Of a stretch of 64,000 nt of DNA, positions 24,283 to 35,702 are shown piece after piece. Below the pieces are notes generated by a model that made no database searches, had not been told where the DNA came from, and saw only the letters and a program-made list of their open reading frames with translations. Where the stretch lies: positions 23,279,076-23,343,075 of the forward strand of contig OX387604.1 in NCBI GenBank assembly GCA_947568835.1, given 5' to 3'. Numbering within the stretch: position 1 is the stretch's first letter; each line of letters starts with the position of its first letter. The position numbers and the translations under genes are program-made. Origin of the DNA: Protonemura montana (Eukaryota; Arthropoda; Insecta; Plecoptera; Nemouridae).

Positions 24283-24965
24283 CAGATCTGCTCGTGGAAT
24301 GGTAGCTGTATGTGCTTTGAGCTCATCACTTGCAGACGAAGTCGAGGTCGAAGTCGAGGTCCATCAACAGACAAATGTCTTCTGTTGTTGATCTGGAAGG
24401 CAAGAAAGTTATTGAAGATCGCTACTACCTCAGATCTAGACTTGGCGCCTATCTTATTACGCTGCGGTCTAAAAAGAAGCTCAACATTGTTGAAAATTTG
24501 TTTCTTTGCCACTTGTAGCTGACCACATCAAAAATATATTGGCGCCAATTGAATGGTTGGTTTCTGCAATTGAACGATGCGTTTAAAGTGCTATTGGAAT
24601 GTATACATTACCGTACTACCATAACGATATATTTAAACTATCTGCGTGAAAAATGGCAGCCAAATAACTACTTTGCCGAAAACCGCGACGAAAATGTAGG
24701 TTGCTACTCGGTGGAGTCCCCGTCGTTTTGAGTGTTTTGAAATTCCATTTCGTTATTTCTCGCAGATTACTAGCAATTGAGACTGGATTACGCTCAATTA
24801 ATCCGTAATAATGCTAACCTTTAACGATTGTAATACATGTATCGATTTTTGAGTCGTAATTATTTAATTGTAGAGGTTTGTTAAAAAGGACGGCTGCAAG
24901 CGCCATCGGGTAGCACCTACCGTTAACACGTGTTGCCGGCTCGTTTGGGAGAAAAATACCAAAAG
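24283..24965. other. Unique DNA, no gene seen
   Basis: A short hexamer repeat (GAAGTCGAGGTC, 24338-24361) lies just beyond SINE copy 2. The 62-codon plus frame (24330-24518) contains a Lys/Arg-rich segment but no recognisable domain. Confidence 0.4.
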
Positions 24966-25265
24966 GTCGGAAAGAGAGGTTGGAGGAGTTGAAGTTGTAC
25001 AGTGTTTGCAGTCGCCTTGCTTATCAACCTCTCGACAGCAACTTCACTTTCCTTGCCTTTTAACTTCTCGACATCATGGATTTGTAGAGGAATCCTGCTG
25101 TTCGCGTTGTACCATCCTTCTGAAGGGACGTTAAGCCGGTGGTCTCCTTGGTGCTCATCGACAGGAGTAGGCTACGTGCCGGCACCGGGTCTCCAACCTT
25201 CAAGACGCTACATCTCCTCATCCTCATCATCCACTTGTTCGTCAATGCCCTAAGAACAGTGTCAT
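24966..25265 (+). mobile_element. SINE body fragment, copy 3 (headless)
   Basis: Starts within the body (GAAAGAGAGGTTGGAGGAGT) and continues through GGAGGAATCCTGCTGTTCGC, GGGACGTTAAGCCGGTGGTC and GGCACCGGGT to the TCATCATCCAC region. The 5S head is missing. The segment with CTCTCGACAGCAACTTCACT followed by CTTCTCGACATCATGG shows a small internal duplication of the CTTGC-CTCGACA part. Confidence 0.8.
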
Positions 25266-25497
25266 AGAGCCAGTTGACAGAGCAGTGAGTCGTAAAACAC
25301 AGCAAACAATGAATCATTGTAGCAGTTGGTCCTCGTCGTTAGGCTCCAACTGCGGTGGTGGCGCCAGCTATAGGCGCCAGCTGCAATGTGGGCTGCGTTT
25401 CGGTCAGTTGACGGTCAGCTGATTGTCATGGCACAATCCCATGTGCACCAGTCACAGGCTAGCAGGCTACAAGGCTACCATGCTACCAGGCGCAACG

Positions 25498-25851
25498 GGC
25501 CATGTGGCACTGGCCTTAATTGATGTGGATGATGGAGATCAGTGGATGATGATGAACTTGAACTAGCCGAGAAGAAAGGAGGTGAAACCCGGTGCCGAAA
25601 AGTAGCCAACTCTCGAAGAGCACCAAGGGGACCACAGGCTTAACATCCCTTCCAAAGGACGGTACAACGCGAACAACAGGATTCCTCCACAAATCCATGC
25701 TGTCGAGAGGTTGAAGAGTGAAGTTGCTATACTAATTTTCATCCCTCTCACCTCTCTCCCGAACAGAACTGGTCTCGTATAATGGTAACCCATCCAATAC
25801 CAAACCCAACGCTGTGTTTCTGAACTTTTCTAACACGCCAAACCGTTCGGT
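25498..25851 (-). mobile_element. 5S-headed SINE, copy 4, inside a GGCTAGCA repeat
   Basis: Minus-strand start ACCGAACGGTTTGGCGTGTT at 25851. The 5S-like head has decayed (CGAAGTTAAGC is not intact, but TTGGATGGGTTACC remains). The body is clear, and the 3' end is truncated in the CCAGTGCC region. Both sides hold the same kind of CAGGCTAGCAGGCT repeat (25455-25492 and 25872-25914), so the SINE appears to have inserted into that repeat. GCGCAAC on the left and GTGCAAC on the right could be a remnant target-site duplication. Confidence 0.85.
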
Positions 25852-26289
25852 GCAACAACGTTTTGGACAAGGCTAGCGACTTCCAGGCTAGCAGGCTCCA
25901 AGACTACAAGGCTAGCCACCGAGCGGATAGTGAAATCAAATAGTATCTCAGATCGTCGTCTTGCTCCTCGATTATCAGGGTATGAACACATGTGTGGAGT
26001 GTGTGCTGGTTCGTGTGGGGGGGGGGGGGGGGGTAGGGGGAGGGGAGGGGGGATGGAGCGGGCACACCTTCATTTATTATTCATTTTCATGCCAGGCCAG
26101 ACTTTCTAAGCAGCCACCTCCCAGAAAACTTCTACAAATACACATGAATTGTGTGACGGAGATTTTTTCTTCTCCCACAGAAGGGCACAAGGGACCAAGT
26201 ACCAAATTAAGTAATACTAATATTTTTCAGCTTTGGTGTTCTTGAAATAAAAGATAAACTCACAATAAACATTCTTTAAGGCTGTTGTA
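25852..26289. other. Unique DNA with GGCTAGCA remnants and poly-G
   Basis: Right half of the GGCTAGCAGGCT repeat (25872-25914), then a 17-nt G run (26017-26033) continuing into GGGGGAGGGGAGGGGGG (to about 26053). No gene is seen. Confidence 0.5.
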
Positions 26290-27140
26290 TCGGGAGCTTA
26301 CTCAGGTCTATTGGAATGGGAGCTTACTCAGGTCTATTGGAGTGGGAGCTTACTCAGGTATATTGGAATGGGAGCTTACTCAGGTCTATTGGAGTGGGAG
26401 CTTACTCAGGTCTATTGGAGTGGGAGCTTACTCAGGTATATTGGAATGGGAGCTTACTCAGGTATATTGGAATGGGAGCTTACTCAGGTATATTGGAGTG
26501 GGAGCTTACTCCGGTCTATTGGAGTGGGAGCTTACTCAGGTATATTGTAGTGGGAGCTTACTCAGGTATATTGGAGTGGGAGCTTACTCAGGTATATTGG
26601 AATGGGAGCTTACTCAGATCTACAGGAATGGGAGCTTACTCAGGTATATTGGAGTGGGAGCTTACTCAGGTATATTGGAATGGGAGCTTACTCAGGTCTA
26701 TTGGAGTGGGAGCTTACTCAGGTATATTGGAATGGGAGCTTACTCAGGTATATTGGAATGGGAGCTTACTCAGGTCTATTGGAGTGGGAGCTTACTCAGG
26801 TATATTGGAATGGGAGCTTACTCAGGTATATTGGAATGGGAGCTTACTCAGATCTATTGGAGTAGGAGCTTACTCAGGTCTATTGGAGTGGGAGCTTACT
26901 CAGGTATATTGGAATGGGAGCTTACTCAGGTATATTGGAATGGGAGCTTACTCAGATCTATTGGAGTGGGAGCTTACTCAGGTATATTGGAGTGGGAGCT
27001 TACTCAGGTATATTGGAGTGGGAGCTTACTCAGGTATATTGGAATGGGAGCTTACTCAGGTCTATTGGAGTGGGAGCTTACTCAGGTATATTGGAATGGG
27101 AGCTTACTCAGGTATATTGGAATGGGAGTTTAATCAGGTT
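26290..27140. repeat. 26-bp minisatellite, about 33 units, two binary sites
   Basis: Unit GGAGCTTACTCAGGTMTATT + GGARTG. Two positions vary almost independently (GGTCTATT/GGTATATT and GGAATG/GGAGTG), with a few rarer changes (CAGATCTA, GGAGTAGG, TTGTAG). The last unit decays (GGAGTTTAATCAGGTTTATT). The period is not a multiple of three and lacks stops, so all plus frames are open for 80-340 codons without coding meaning. Confidence 0.95.
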
Positions 27141-27731
27141 TATTGGATACAACTAATCGACCAAACCACTTGTCCGATCGCGACGAAACAAAAACCAAGC
27201 GATCATCACACTATTGGCAACAGATTGACGCTTTTCAAAATCAAAAAAATAATTTCGTCTTCTAGTTACACGCTTTGTAAAATAGCCTGTTTATGGCGTT
27301 TTTTCGGTGTTTTCAGAAAAAAATCTGAGTTTTCGTAGCAGCTGTGGATCTCAAATTTCTTCAATCTGTCAACACCAACAACACATGAAAATAAATACTC
27401 GAACCAACCATTTTGAAAAGCCGACCTTATTTTCTGTATCCAGCTTTTAGACATGCATTTTTTAGAATGGATTTTCCGGAAAATGTGCTCTAAAGGAGAT
27501 TTTTAGAAAAAAATATTTGTAGATATTTGAAAAGAGATTATGAAGGTTGCTGAAACAGTTCCAAATTAAAAAAAAAAAACAAAGGATTTTGTTTCCTCGA
27601 TCCCCCAGAAAAAAAAAGATGGAGGCGATATAACCTTAATAAACTGACGAAGGTCATACTTATGCTGCTTTAGCCGTTTAATGCACCGCGGTCATTATTA
27701 TAATTCTGAACCTTTAGTAAATTATGCTTTT
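27141..27731. other. Unique AT-rich DNA, no gene seen
   Basis: A-rich short runs (27568-27580, 27609-27617). No recognisable feature. Confidence 0.45.
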
Positions 27732-28946
27732 TGCTAACTCATGTAGCCCCAATAGCTAACTCATGTAGCCCCAATAGCTAACTCATGTAGCCCCAATAGC
27801 TAACTCATGTAGCCCCAATAGCTAACTCATGTAGCCCCAATAGCTAACTCATGTAGCCCCAATAGCTAACTCATGTAGCCCCAATAGCTAACTCATGTAG
27901 CCCCAATAGCTAACTCATGTAGCCCCAATAGCTAACTCATGTAGCCCCAATAGCTAACTCATGTAGCCCCAATAGCTAACTCATGTAGCCCCAATAGCTA
28001 ACTCATGTAGCCCCAATAGCTAACTGATGTAGCCCCAATAGCTAACTCATGTAGCCCCAATAGCTAACTCATGTAGCCCCAATAGCTAACTCATGTAGCC
28101 CCAATAGCTAACTCATGTAGCCCCAATAGCTAACTCATGTAGCCCCAATAGCTAACTCATGTAGCCCCAATAGCTAACTGATGTAGCCCCAATAGCTAAC
28201 TGATGTAGCCCCAATAGCTAACTCATGTAGCCCCAATAGCTAACTCATGTAGCCCCAATAGCTAACTCATGTAGCCCCAATAGCTAACTCATGTAGCCCC
28301 AATAGCTAACTCATGTAGCCCCAATAGCTAACTCATGTAGCCCCAATAGCTAACTCATGTAGCCCCAATAGCTAACTCATGTAGCCCCAATAGCTAACTC
28401 ATGTAGCCCCAATAGCTAACTCATGTAGCCCCAATAGCTAACTCATGTAGCCCCAATAGCTAACTCATGTAGCCCCAATAGCTAACTGATGTAGCCCCAA
28501 TAGCTAACTCATGTAGCCCCAATAGCTAACTCATGTAGCCCCAATAGCTAACTCATGTAGCCCCAATAGCTAACTCATGTAGCCCCAATAGCTAACTCAT
28601 GTAGCCCCAATAGCTAACTCATGTAGCCCCAATAGCTAACTCATGTAGCCCCAATAGCTAACTGATGTAGCCCCAATAGCTAACTCATGTAGCCCCAATA
28701 GCTAACTCATGTAGCCCCAATAGCTAACTCATGTAGCCCCAATAGCTAACTCATGTAGCCCCAATAGCTAACTCATGTAGCCCCAATAGCTAACTCATGT
28801 AGCCCCAATAGCTAACTCATGTAGCCCCAATAGCTAACTCATGTAGCCCCAATAGCTAACTCATGTAGCCCCAATAGCTAACTGATGTCGCCCCAATGAC
28901 TGATTGACGTAGCCCCAATAACTAATCGATGTGGCTCCAATAACTA
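27732..28946. repeat. 22-bp minisatellite TAGCTAACTCATGTAGCCCC+AA, about 53 near-identical units
   Basis: Most units are identical. Essentially the only variant is ACTGATG for ACTCATG, in six units spaced at multiples of 22 bp. Extreme homogeneity indicates recent expansion or continuing gene conversion. The last three units (28885-28946) diverge step by step (ATGACTGATTGACGTAG, ATAACTAATCGATGTGG), giving a decayed edge on one side only. Unlike most arrays here, every frame soon meets a stop (TAG or TAA in the unit). Confidence 0.95.
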
Positions 28947-30906
28947 ACGCTACAACTTACATTCTTAGTGCACGTGTTTTAGTTCCAAATAATGTCGCAC
29001 GTTTCGATCAGCTGGACGCAGCAGCGAATGTACTTGCAAATGAAACGCTGGAAAACACGTTGTGAAATCGCAATCAATGCAGTTCTTGATGAATTGACGC
29101 ATGCGGTAATTTAGCCAGTGCATGAGTTCGATACCTGCCACCCCATAGCTGTCTTTTCGCAGAGCACAGGCGAAATAGAAAATAAATGAAATCGGGTTGA
29201 TCGGCTGGTCGGTTCGCTGCGTTTTGATAATGTGTGTCAATCGAGGCAAGCCATAAGCTCACCTTCGCCACACGCACCCTCTGCCCCTTCCCTTCTGAAA
29301 AGTACCTCATTTTCCCAGCCTCCGTCCCACTTTGGGGGGGGGGGGGGGGGGGATCGCACCGAGAGTAGCACGTGACTTCCCCCCCACGCTGTTGTACTCA
29401 CTATATAACCCCTCCCCCCGGCTATGCACCCTGGCTCGCTCACTCGGGCAATCTCAGCTGTCCCAGTTTTACTGAACAATGTACTTGAAGGGCAGGGGGT
29501 GCCCTCGGCCGCGACTCCTGCTAGCACGGGGCCCGCCGTGCTTACCAGGCACATGGTACCCAAAGCACGCTATCGTTCACAGCGTCGAGGACCTAAATCT
29601 GGAGTACCAGGTATCTTTGAAACTACCGTGACCGACCCTGTTTTCACAAATCTGTGGGAAAGTAGTCGTTGAATCAGGCATTTCCAATTAAAATACATAC
29701 TTAATTAAAAAAAATTAGCGCTATGGAAGTGGCATTTTATAAGTTCCTCAAAACACTATTTGTTCCAGTGCATATCGGTGCCCCGTGATTCGATTAGTTT
29801 GAAACGGTTCCAAGGTTATGATACTAATGCTAAGAAATGAGCCGTCTTCTTCTTACCGTCAATAAGTCGACAGATTAAGGGAGATCACGGGGATGCAATT
29901 GGGGGTAAAACTATTCTGTTTAGGTTTTGTACCAAATCGACCGCTTTGGCTACTTTTACAGTTGCTACCTATTACCTATAATTACCAAGCTTTTTATGCT
30001 ATCTGATGCTGTACACCTTGTGAATGCTGTTGAATCTCTAGATCATTAATTAATATTCTCTTTTTGAAGCAGATTTATTCATTTTAGCTGACTAAGAATT
30101 TAACCATTTGCTAACATGAAAATGCGGCTTCTCTTTGGCTGTATTACCATGATAAAAATAACGGACTACTGCCAACCGTTTGAGCTGCGAATAAAAGGTC
30201 CGACATTTTATTAAATTTGGCTATACTTTATTGGGCACACGTCTAGCCATGATCTCCATAAGCGATCTCGTACGCTTGATAGTTTTCCCCCAATGTTGTT
30301 CTAGTACCTGAGGAAGCTTGCACCCCCGAGGGGGGTTTATCGCAACCCCTGTGCCCCTAAATCTGATCCGCACACCATTGTGAATGATCAATGGTGAACA
30401 AACGGTGTGCAGTTGCTCGCTGTACTAGCGCGCGTGCTGGCCCAGATTGCGTCCAGACTAAGTCATTGTTCGTTCCCTTGCACTTTTCTGCAGCCTGCAT
30501 TTACTAGCGGCTCTAAAGCGACGCCGCCGCCACGACGCCAGTGCGTCAGTTTGAAACGATTCCAGGATTGTTAGGGGAGCGTCGTCCGGTTTCCTAACCT
30601 CCAAGCCGTGCCCAAATCGGCTACCAATGGCACGATGCGGGTCCACACAGGCAGTCATTTCAAGAAAAGTAAACCACGGAAAACGATTCCCACAAAATGC
30701 TGAATGATGACTGAAATGATTAGAATTAACTGGCTGGGCAGGGTTTGGGGTGGGGAGGGGGGGGGGGACTAGAATGTACTCAACATATCCAATCTGAAGT
30801 CATTTTAATGCCTCAAAAAACATAAATAATAATAATACCGTAACCTTAAACATAATTTTCATTCGTGAATCACGTCGACACGCTGGGAATTGCATATCTG
30901 ACAATG
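28947..30906. other. Unique DNA with poly-G tracts
   Basis: 19-nt G run (29334-29352) and 11-nt G run (30757-30767). CpG-rich DNA at about 30420-30640. Small open frames in several directions at 29237-29672 overlap each other and match nothing I recognise. Confidence 0.45.
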
Positions 30907-31060
30907 ATAAAGGTTCTGGTGTTGAATTAGACTTGTAATAAAGGTTCTGGTGTTGAATTAGACTTGTAATAAAGGTTCTGGTTTAAAATTAGACTTAAAA
31001 TAAAGGTTCTGGGTTTAATTAGACTTAAAATAAAGGTTCTGGTGTTGATAAGGCTAAAAA
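30907..31060. repeat. About 33-bp repeat AATAAAGGTTCTGG, 5 copies
   Basis: The core TAATAAAGGTTCTGGTGTTG is followed by AATTAGACTTG, repeated about five times. Later copies change to TTTAAAATTAGACTTAAAAT. The unit shortens by a few bases across the array. Confidence 0.9.
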
Positions 31061-31689
31061 TAACGGTGGTTCACAAGCTTCAAAGGTCGTCTGCTTGATA
31101 GGCGATTGAATCTTCCATTGACAGGTGTGGCTTGCCTGAGGCTACACCACTCACGCTCGTTTTTGATGACATCAACAAAGTTGTAAAAGGCCAGCTGTTA
31201 CCTTTTCTCTATTGAGAAGTGCAGTCAGAACCGAAGTGAATTATGCCTATATGCCCACATGGTGATGGAGGGGGAGACGGGGGAGGGGGAGGGGGAGGGG
31301 GCCCCATGTGCGGTGCACCGTGCACCCATTCAGAAGTTGTAGGTATGGTCTAAGTCTATTGTGGGGTTTAGCTATTTGGAAAGGGTGTCCATGTATGAAT
31401 TCACCATTCAACCATGGTTGTAGATTGGATTTACCTTTACCGACGCTCGGCCTGAGGCTAATAACGGATTTTAATCGTCAGCCATCACATGTTTGCTTTG
31501 TCGTCATTGATCAAAGAGTGCTCAAATTGCCGTGCATTTGTCAAAAGTCTGATTCGCTCAGATTCCCAGGAAAAGTCTATACAGAATTCATTTTATGGAA
31601 TTGATGCTTAATGAGAATTTCAACTAGATGCGAGTTGATCAGCTGATAGCGTGTTGTTGAATGTGTAATGTGCATACCTCGGTGATCCC
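31061..31689. other. Unique DNA with strong G-quadruplex motif
   Basis: 31269-31301 reads GGGGG blocks separated by A or AGAC, a textbook intramolecular G-quadruplex pattern. A 98-codon plus frame follows (31308-31604), without a recognisable domain. Confidence 0.5.
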
Positions 31690-31797
31690 AAATTTGTGCC
31701 AGATTTGTTCCAGATTTGCGCCAGATTTGCGCCAGATTTGTGCCAGATTTGTGCCAGATTTGTGCCAGATTTGTGCCAGATTTGTGCCAGATAGGCA
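31690..31797. repeat. 11-bp minisatellite CAGATTTGTGC
   Basis: About ten copies of CAGATTTGTGC with variants CAGATTTGCGC and CAGATTTGTTC. Complementary open frames (Ile-Trp-His-Lys-Ser-Gly-Thr-Asn-Leu-Ala-Gln) are by-products. Confidence 0.95.
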
Positions 31798-31856
31798 CCT
31801 GGTAGATGATAGGTTAGAGTAGCTACTGGCAAGTAGTCATGATTGGGGTGACTATT

Positions 31857-31938
31857 AGATAGGGGTGTACAGGGGTGTACAGGGACAGGGGTGTACAGGG
31901 ACAGGGGTGTACAGGGACAGGGGTGTACAGGGATGGGT
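31857..31938. repeat. 16-bp repeat AGGGGTGTACAGGGAC
   Basis: Five copies of GGGGTGTAC, separated by AGGGACA after the first two. Confidence 0.9.
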
Positions 31939-32122
31939 TTGACTTTTATGACCGTACAAAAATCGACGCTTATATGCATTGCGTACCTATTGTCACCTTG
32001 AAAACATCGAATGCCGACATTAATTAACTCACGCATATCATTAAATTTGATAACATCTTTTTTCCTAAAATCAATCTCTCAGCAATAAAAGACGCGCTAA
32101 ATTATTGTGTGATTCTTGCACC

Positions 32123-32175
32123 GATCTCGTAAGATCTCGTAAGATCTCGTTAGATCTCGTAAGATCTCGTAAGGC
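32123..32175. repeat. 10-bp repeat GATCTCGTAA, 5 copies
   Basis: Five tandem GATCTCGTAA units, one with GATCTCGTTA. Confidence 0.9.
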
Positions 32176-32996
32176 TCCAAAACGTAAGTTCCGATTGTAA
32201 AGGCAACCAATTTCCCGGCTAAACCTCGTCATTTGGTACGTCAGCGTTTAGCAATTCAGCTTCCACAGAAATCAGGGCTGTAAAACTGAAGACGACGTCT
32301 CGAGTCTCGAAAGATGATCGACACTCTACACTCTTGGCTTCTTCTGCAAGAGTTGATCACCTTTTAGGTGCGTCAAGCGGTAGAAATCACGTCCCATTCA
32401 AATTTGCCCGAGGATTTTCAGTTTTTTTTTTTATCACTTCCTTTCACGGACTTCTCCCCGCAGTCGACAGTTTTTTGTTTACTGCTAAGAATTAAAACTT
32501 TTTAATTAAGGTTTCACTTTTTCTTCCCTTTCTATTTTTTTCTTACTTCACGGTACCACATAGCACTTAATTATTTTCACGAGCCTTTTTTATTTGATAG
32601 AATTGATGTTCTTAAACCCAGAATCTTTCTGCCATTGCCGTCAGGAACATACCACGCTACTCAAACCAACAGTCCATTTTTGCACCAAATTTTGATCGAA
32701 AGATCGGATTTTAAGTATTTAAGTATACACACTCTCGATTTTTCTCCTGAATATAATTATTCGACTCCATTGTCCAAGCAGTCACAATTCAATTGTCCCC
32801 AGCTTCATGGCGTCGAATGCTTTTAGCGAAATCGATTCAATTTGACGCTTATTTATTTAATAACCTGGGTATTTACTCTGATTTGACATGCTTCATTAAG
32901 GACTACATACGTTCATTACTGAGTACGATCATGTATTGTTAAATACTATATTAGTAAAAATACTTGCGACCGAAAATAGCCATACGTAAACCTAAT
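32176..32996. other. Unique AT-rich DNA, no gene seen
   Basis: T-rich and AT-rich sequence; no recognisable feature. Confidence 0.45.
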
Positions 32997-34520
32997 CTAC
33001 CTACCTACCTACCCACCTACCCACCTACCCACCTACCTACCCACCCACCTACCTACCCACCTACCCACCTACCCACCTACCCACCTACCCACCTACCTAC
33101 CTACCCACCTACCTACCTACCTACCTACCTACCTACCCACCTACCTACCCACCTACCCACCTACCCACCTACCCACCTACCCACCTACCTACCTACCCAC
33201 CTACCTACCTACCTACCTACCTACCTACCCACCTACCTACCCACCTACCCACCTACCCACCTACCCACCTACCCACCTACCCACCTACCCACCTACCCAC
33301 CTACCTACCTACCCACCTACCTACCTACCCACCTACCTACCTACCTACCTACCTACCTACCTACCTACCCAACCACCTACCTACCTACCTACCTACCTAC
33401 CTACCTACCTACCTACCTACCTACCTACCTACCTACCCACCTACCCACCTACCCACCTACCTACCTACCTACCCACCTACCTACCTACCTACCTACCTAC
33501 CTACCTACCTACCCACCTACCCACCTACCCACCTACCCACCAACCCACCTACAAACCTACCCACCTACCCACCTACCCACCTACCTACCTACCTACCCAC
33601 CTACCTACCTACCCACCTACCTACCTACCTACCTACCTACCTACCCAACCACCTACCTACCTACCTACCTACCTACCTACCTACCCACCTACCCACCTAC
33701 CCACCTACCTACCTACCTACCTACCTACCTACCTACCCACCTACCTACCTACCTACCTACCCACCTACCTACCTACCTACCTACCTACCCACCTACCTAC
33801 CTACCTACCTACCTACCTACCTACCCACCTACCCACCTACCCACCTACCTACCTACCTACCTACCCACCTACCCACCTACCCACCTACCTACCTACCCAC
33901 CTACCCACCTACCTACCTACCCACCTACCCACCTACCTACCTACCTACCTACCCACCTACCCACCTATCTACCTACCTACCTACCTACCTACCTACCTAC
34001 CTACCTACCTACCTACCCACCTACCCACCTACCTACCCACCTACCTACCTACCTACCTACCTACCTACCTACCCACCTACCTACCTACCCACCTACCTAC
34101 CTACCTACCTACCTACCTACCTACCCACCTACCTACCTACCCACCCACCTACCTACCTACCCACCTACCCACCTACCCACCTACCCACCTACCCACCTAC
34201 CCACCTACCTACCTACCTACCTACCTACCTACCTACCTACCTACCTACCTACCTACCTACCTACCTACCCACCTACCCACCTACCCACCTACCCACCTAC
34301 CTACCTACCTACCTACCTACCTACCTACCTATCTACCTACCTACCTACCTACCTACCTACCTACCTACCTACCTACCAACCTACCTACCTATACCTACCT
34401 ACCTACCTACCTACCTACCTACCCACCTACCTACGTACCTACCTACCTACCCACCTACCTACCTACCAACCTACCTACCTACCTACCCACCCACCTACCC
34501 ACCTACCTACCCACCTAGCA
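32997..34520. repeat. CTAC/CCAC tetranucleotide array, 1.5 kb
   Basis: About 380 tetramers, mostly CTAC with CCAC interspersed (pattern CTACCTACCCAC), and a few other changes (AACC, AAAC, ATAC, GTAC). With a 12-bp super-period the frame is preserved, so a 535-codon frame of Pro/Thr/Tyr/Leu/His runs through it. No start context, exon or domain supports coding. The block CTACCCAACCACCTAC occurs near 33363 and again near 33641, indicating segmental duplication inside the array. Confidence 0.95.
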
Positions 34521-34794
34521 TCGGCAAAACGATCAGAATCAGCGAAATTTAACCTGACATCGTTTCCATGATTTATTTGCAAAATATTTTCATGGATTTC
34601 ATGACCGCGTATGGAGACAATAGAGTTCATCATTGGCAAATATTTCAATCGGAACAATGCAAAGCTGGAAATGATTGTACGTGTGCAATGCCTCGTTAGA
34701 AACGCACTGAGAGTTGATGAAAATATGTGGTTCGGGAAATATGTGGTCCGGGAAATATGTGGTCTGGCGTGAAAGCTGTCCACTAGTTTGAAAT
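34521..34794. other. Unique DNA with short repeat
   Basis: Three copies of GGGAAATATGTGGT (34734-34768) precede the TTGAACCAG array. Nothing else is seen. Confidence 0.5.
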
Positions 34795-34950
34795 GTAGCA
34801 CTAACAGTACTTGAACCAGTTTGAACCAGTTTGAACCAGTTTGAAATGTAGCACTGACAGTACTTGAACCAGTTTGAACCAGTTTGAAATTTAGCACGGA
34901 CAGTACTTGAACCAGTTTGAACCAGTTTGAAATTTAGCACTGACATTACC
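34795..34950. repeat. TTGAACCAG repeat with about 56-62-bp higher-order unit
   Basis: Runs of two or three TTGAACCAG alternate with GAAATGTAGCACTGACAGTA, giving three larger units of variable length. Confidence 0.9.
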
Positions 34951-35702
34951 TAAAAGCGGCGGTTTCAAACACTGAATCTGCTTGCCGGACTACCAAAAAA
35001 GGCAATACCGAAACACTTTGTTGCCTAGTGTATTTAATTCCGTGTTCGTATTTTGAATATGTCAACAGGCAGTTAAATACGGCAGTATATTAGTAATGCT
35101 TTTATGTGCGATATTGTACTTGGAATTCAAGAGGATGTTACGTGAAGTTTTGCAGAATTAGAAATACTGAAATGGAGGGCACAGGTAGTTGTGGCTTCGA
35201 CTATATTTTTGAAAACAATGGTTTGTGTGAAGTTAAGTGATGTCTCAAACACAGGTTCCGCCGCCCTCAGCTACCTATCCACCCCCGGCCCTACCCCCGC
35301 CCCCGCCCCCGCCCCAACCCCGTCGCCACCACCTCGTTCAACACCAGAGTAGATTTAAAACAATACTACATAAATCGTAAGCCGCTCGCTCGCGTTTACT
35401 AGTAGGTACGTACTATATACAAACAATTGAAAATCAAGTGCATGTGTTGGGTCTGGCATAAAATTAAACACGCTGGCATTTCAAATAGGCTGTTATGTCC
35501 ATGCTTTATTATTCGAGAATCTAGCACGTTAATCACTTTGAAAAAGCATGCTAAATCCGTAAAATGCCTGTATGAATGGCACCAGTTTTTGCCCCTGATA
35601 TTATTTTTAAGCAATTAGGTGTTATAAATTAGTTTATGCAAATATAGTGTATATCTGGATGTGTTTGTTTAGCGTACTTTACAAAATTCAACTGCCGGGT
35701 TT
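34951..35702. other. Unique DNA with C-rich patch
   Basis: C-rich stretch 35279-35325 (CCCCCGCCCCCGCC type), a possible G-quadruplex on the minus strand. No gene is seen. Confidence 0.45.

Noticed and set aside
25002..25317. Open frames of 83-85 codons on both strands
   Set aside because: They lie within a SINE body copy; the same peptides recur in other copies (39109, 56076, 25516).
26285..27338. Proteins of 282 and 340 residues
   Set aside because: 26-bp repeat lacking stops; all plus frames are open.
27732..28946. CRISPR array (22-bp direct repeats)
   Set aside because: No unique spacers between repeats, and the context is eukaryotic.
32964..34571. 535-residue Pro/Thr/Tyr/Leu protein
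   Set aside because: Translation of a CTAC/CCAC simple repeat; no domain, signal or exon context.
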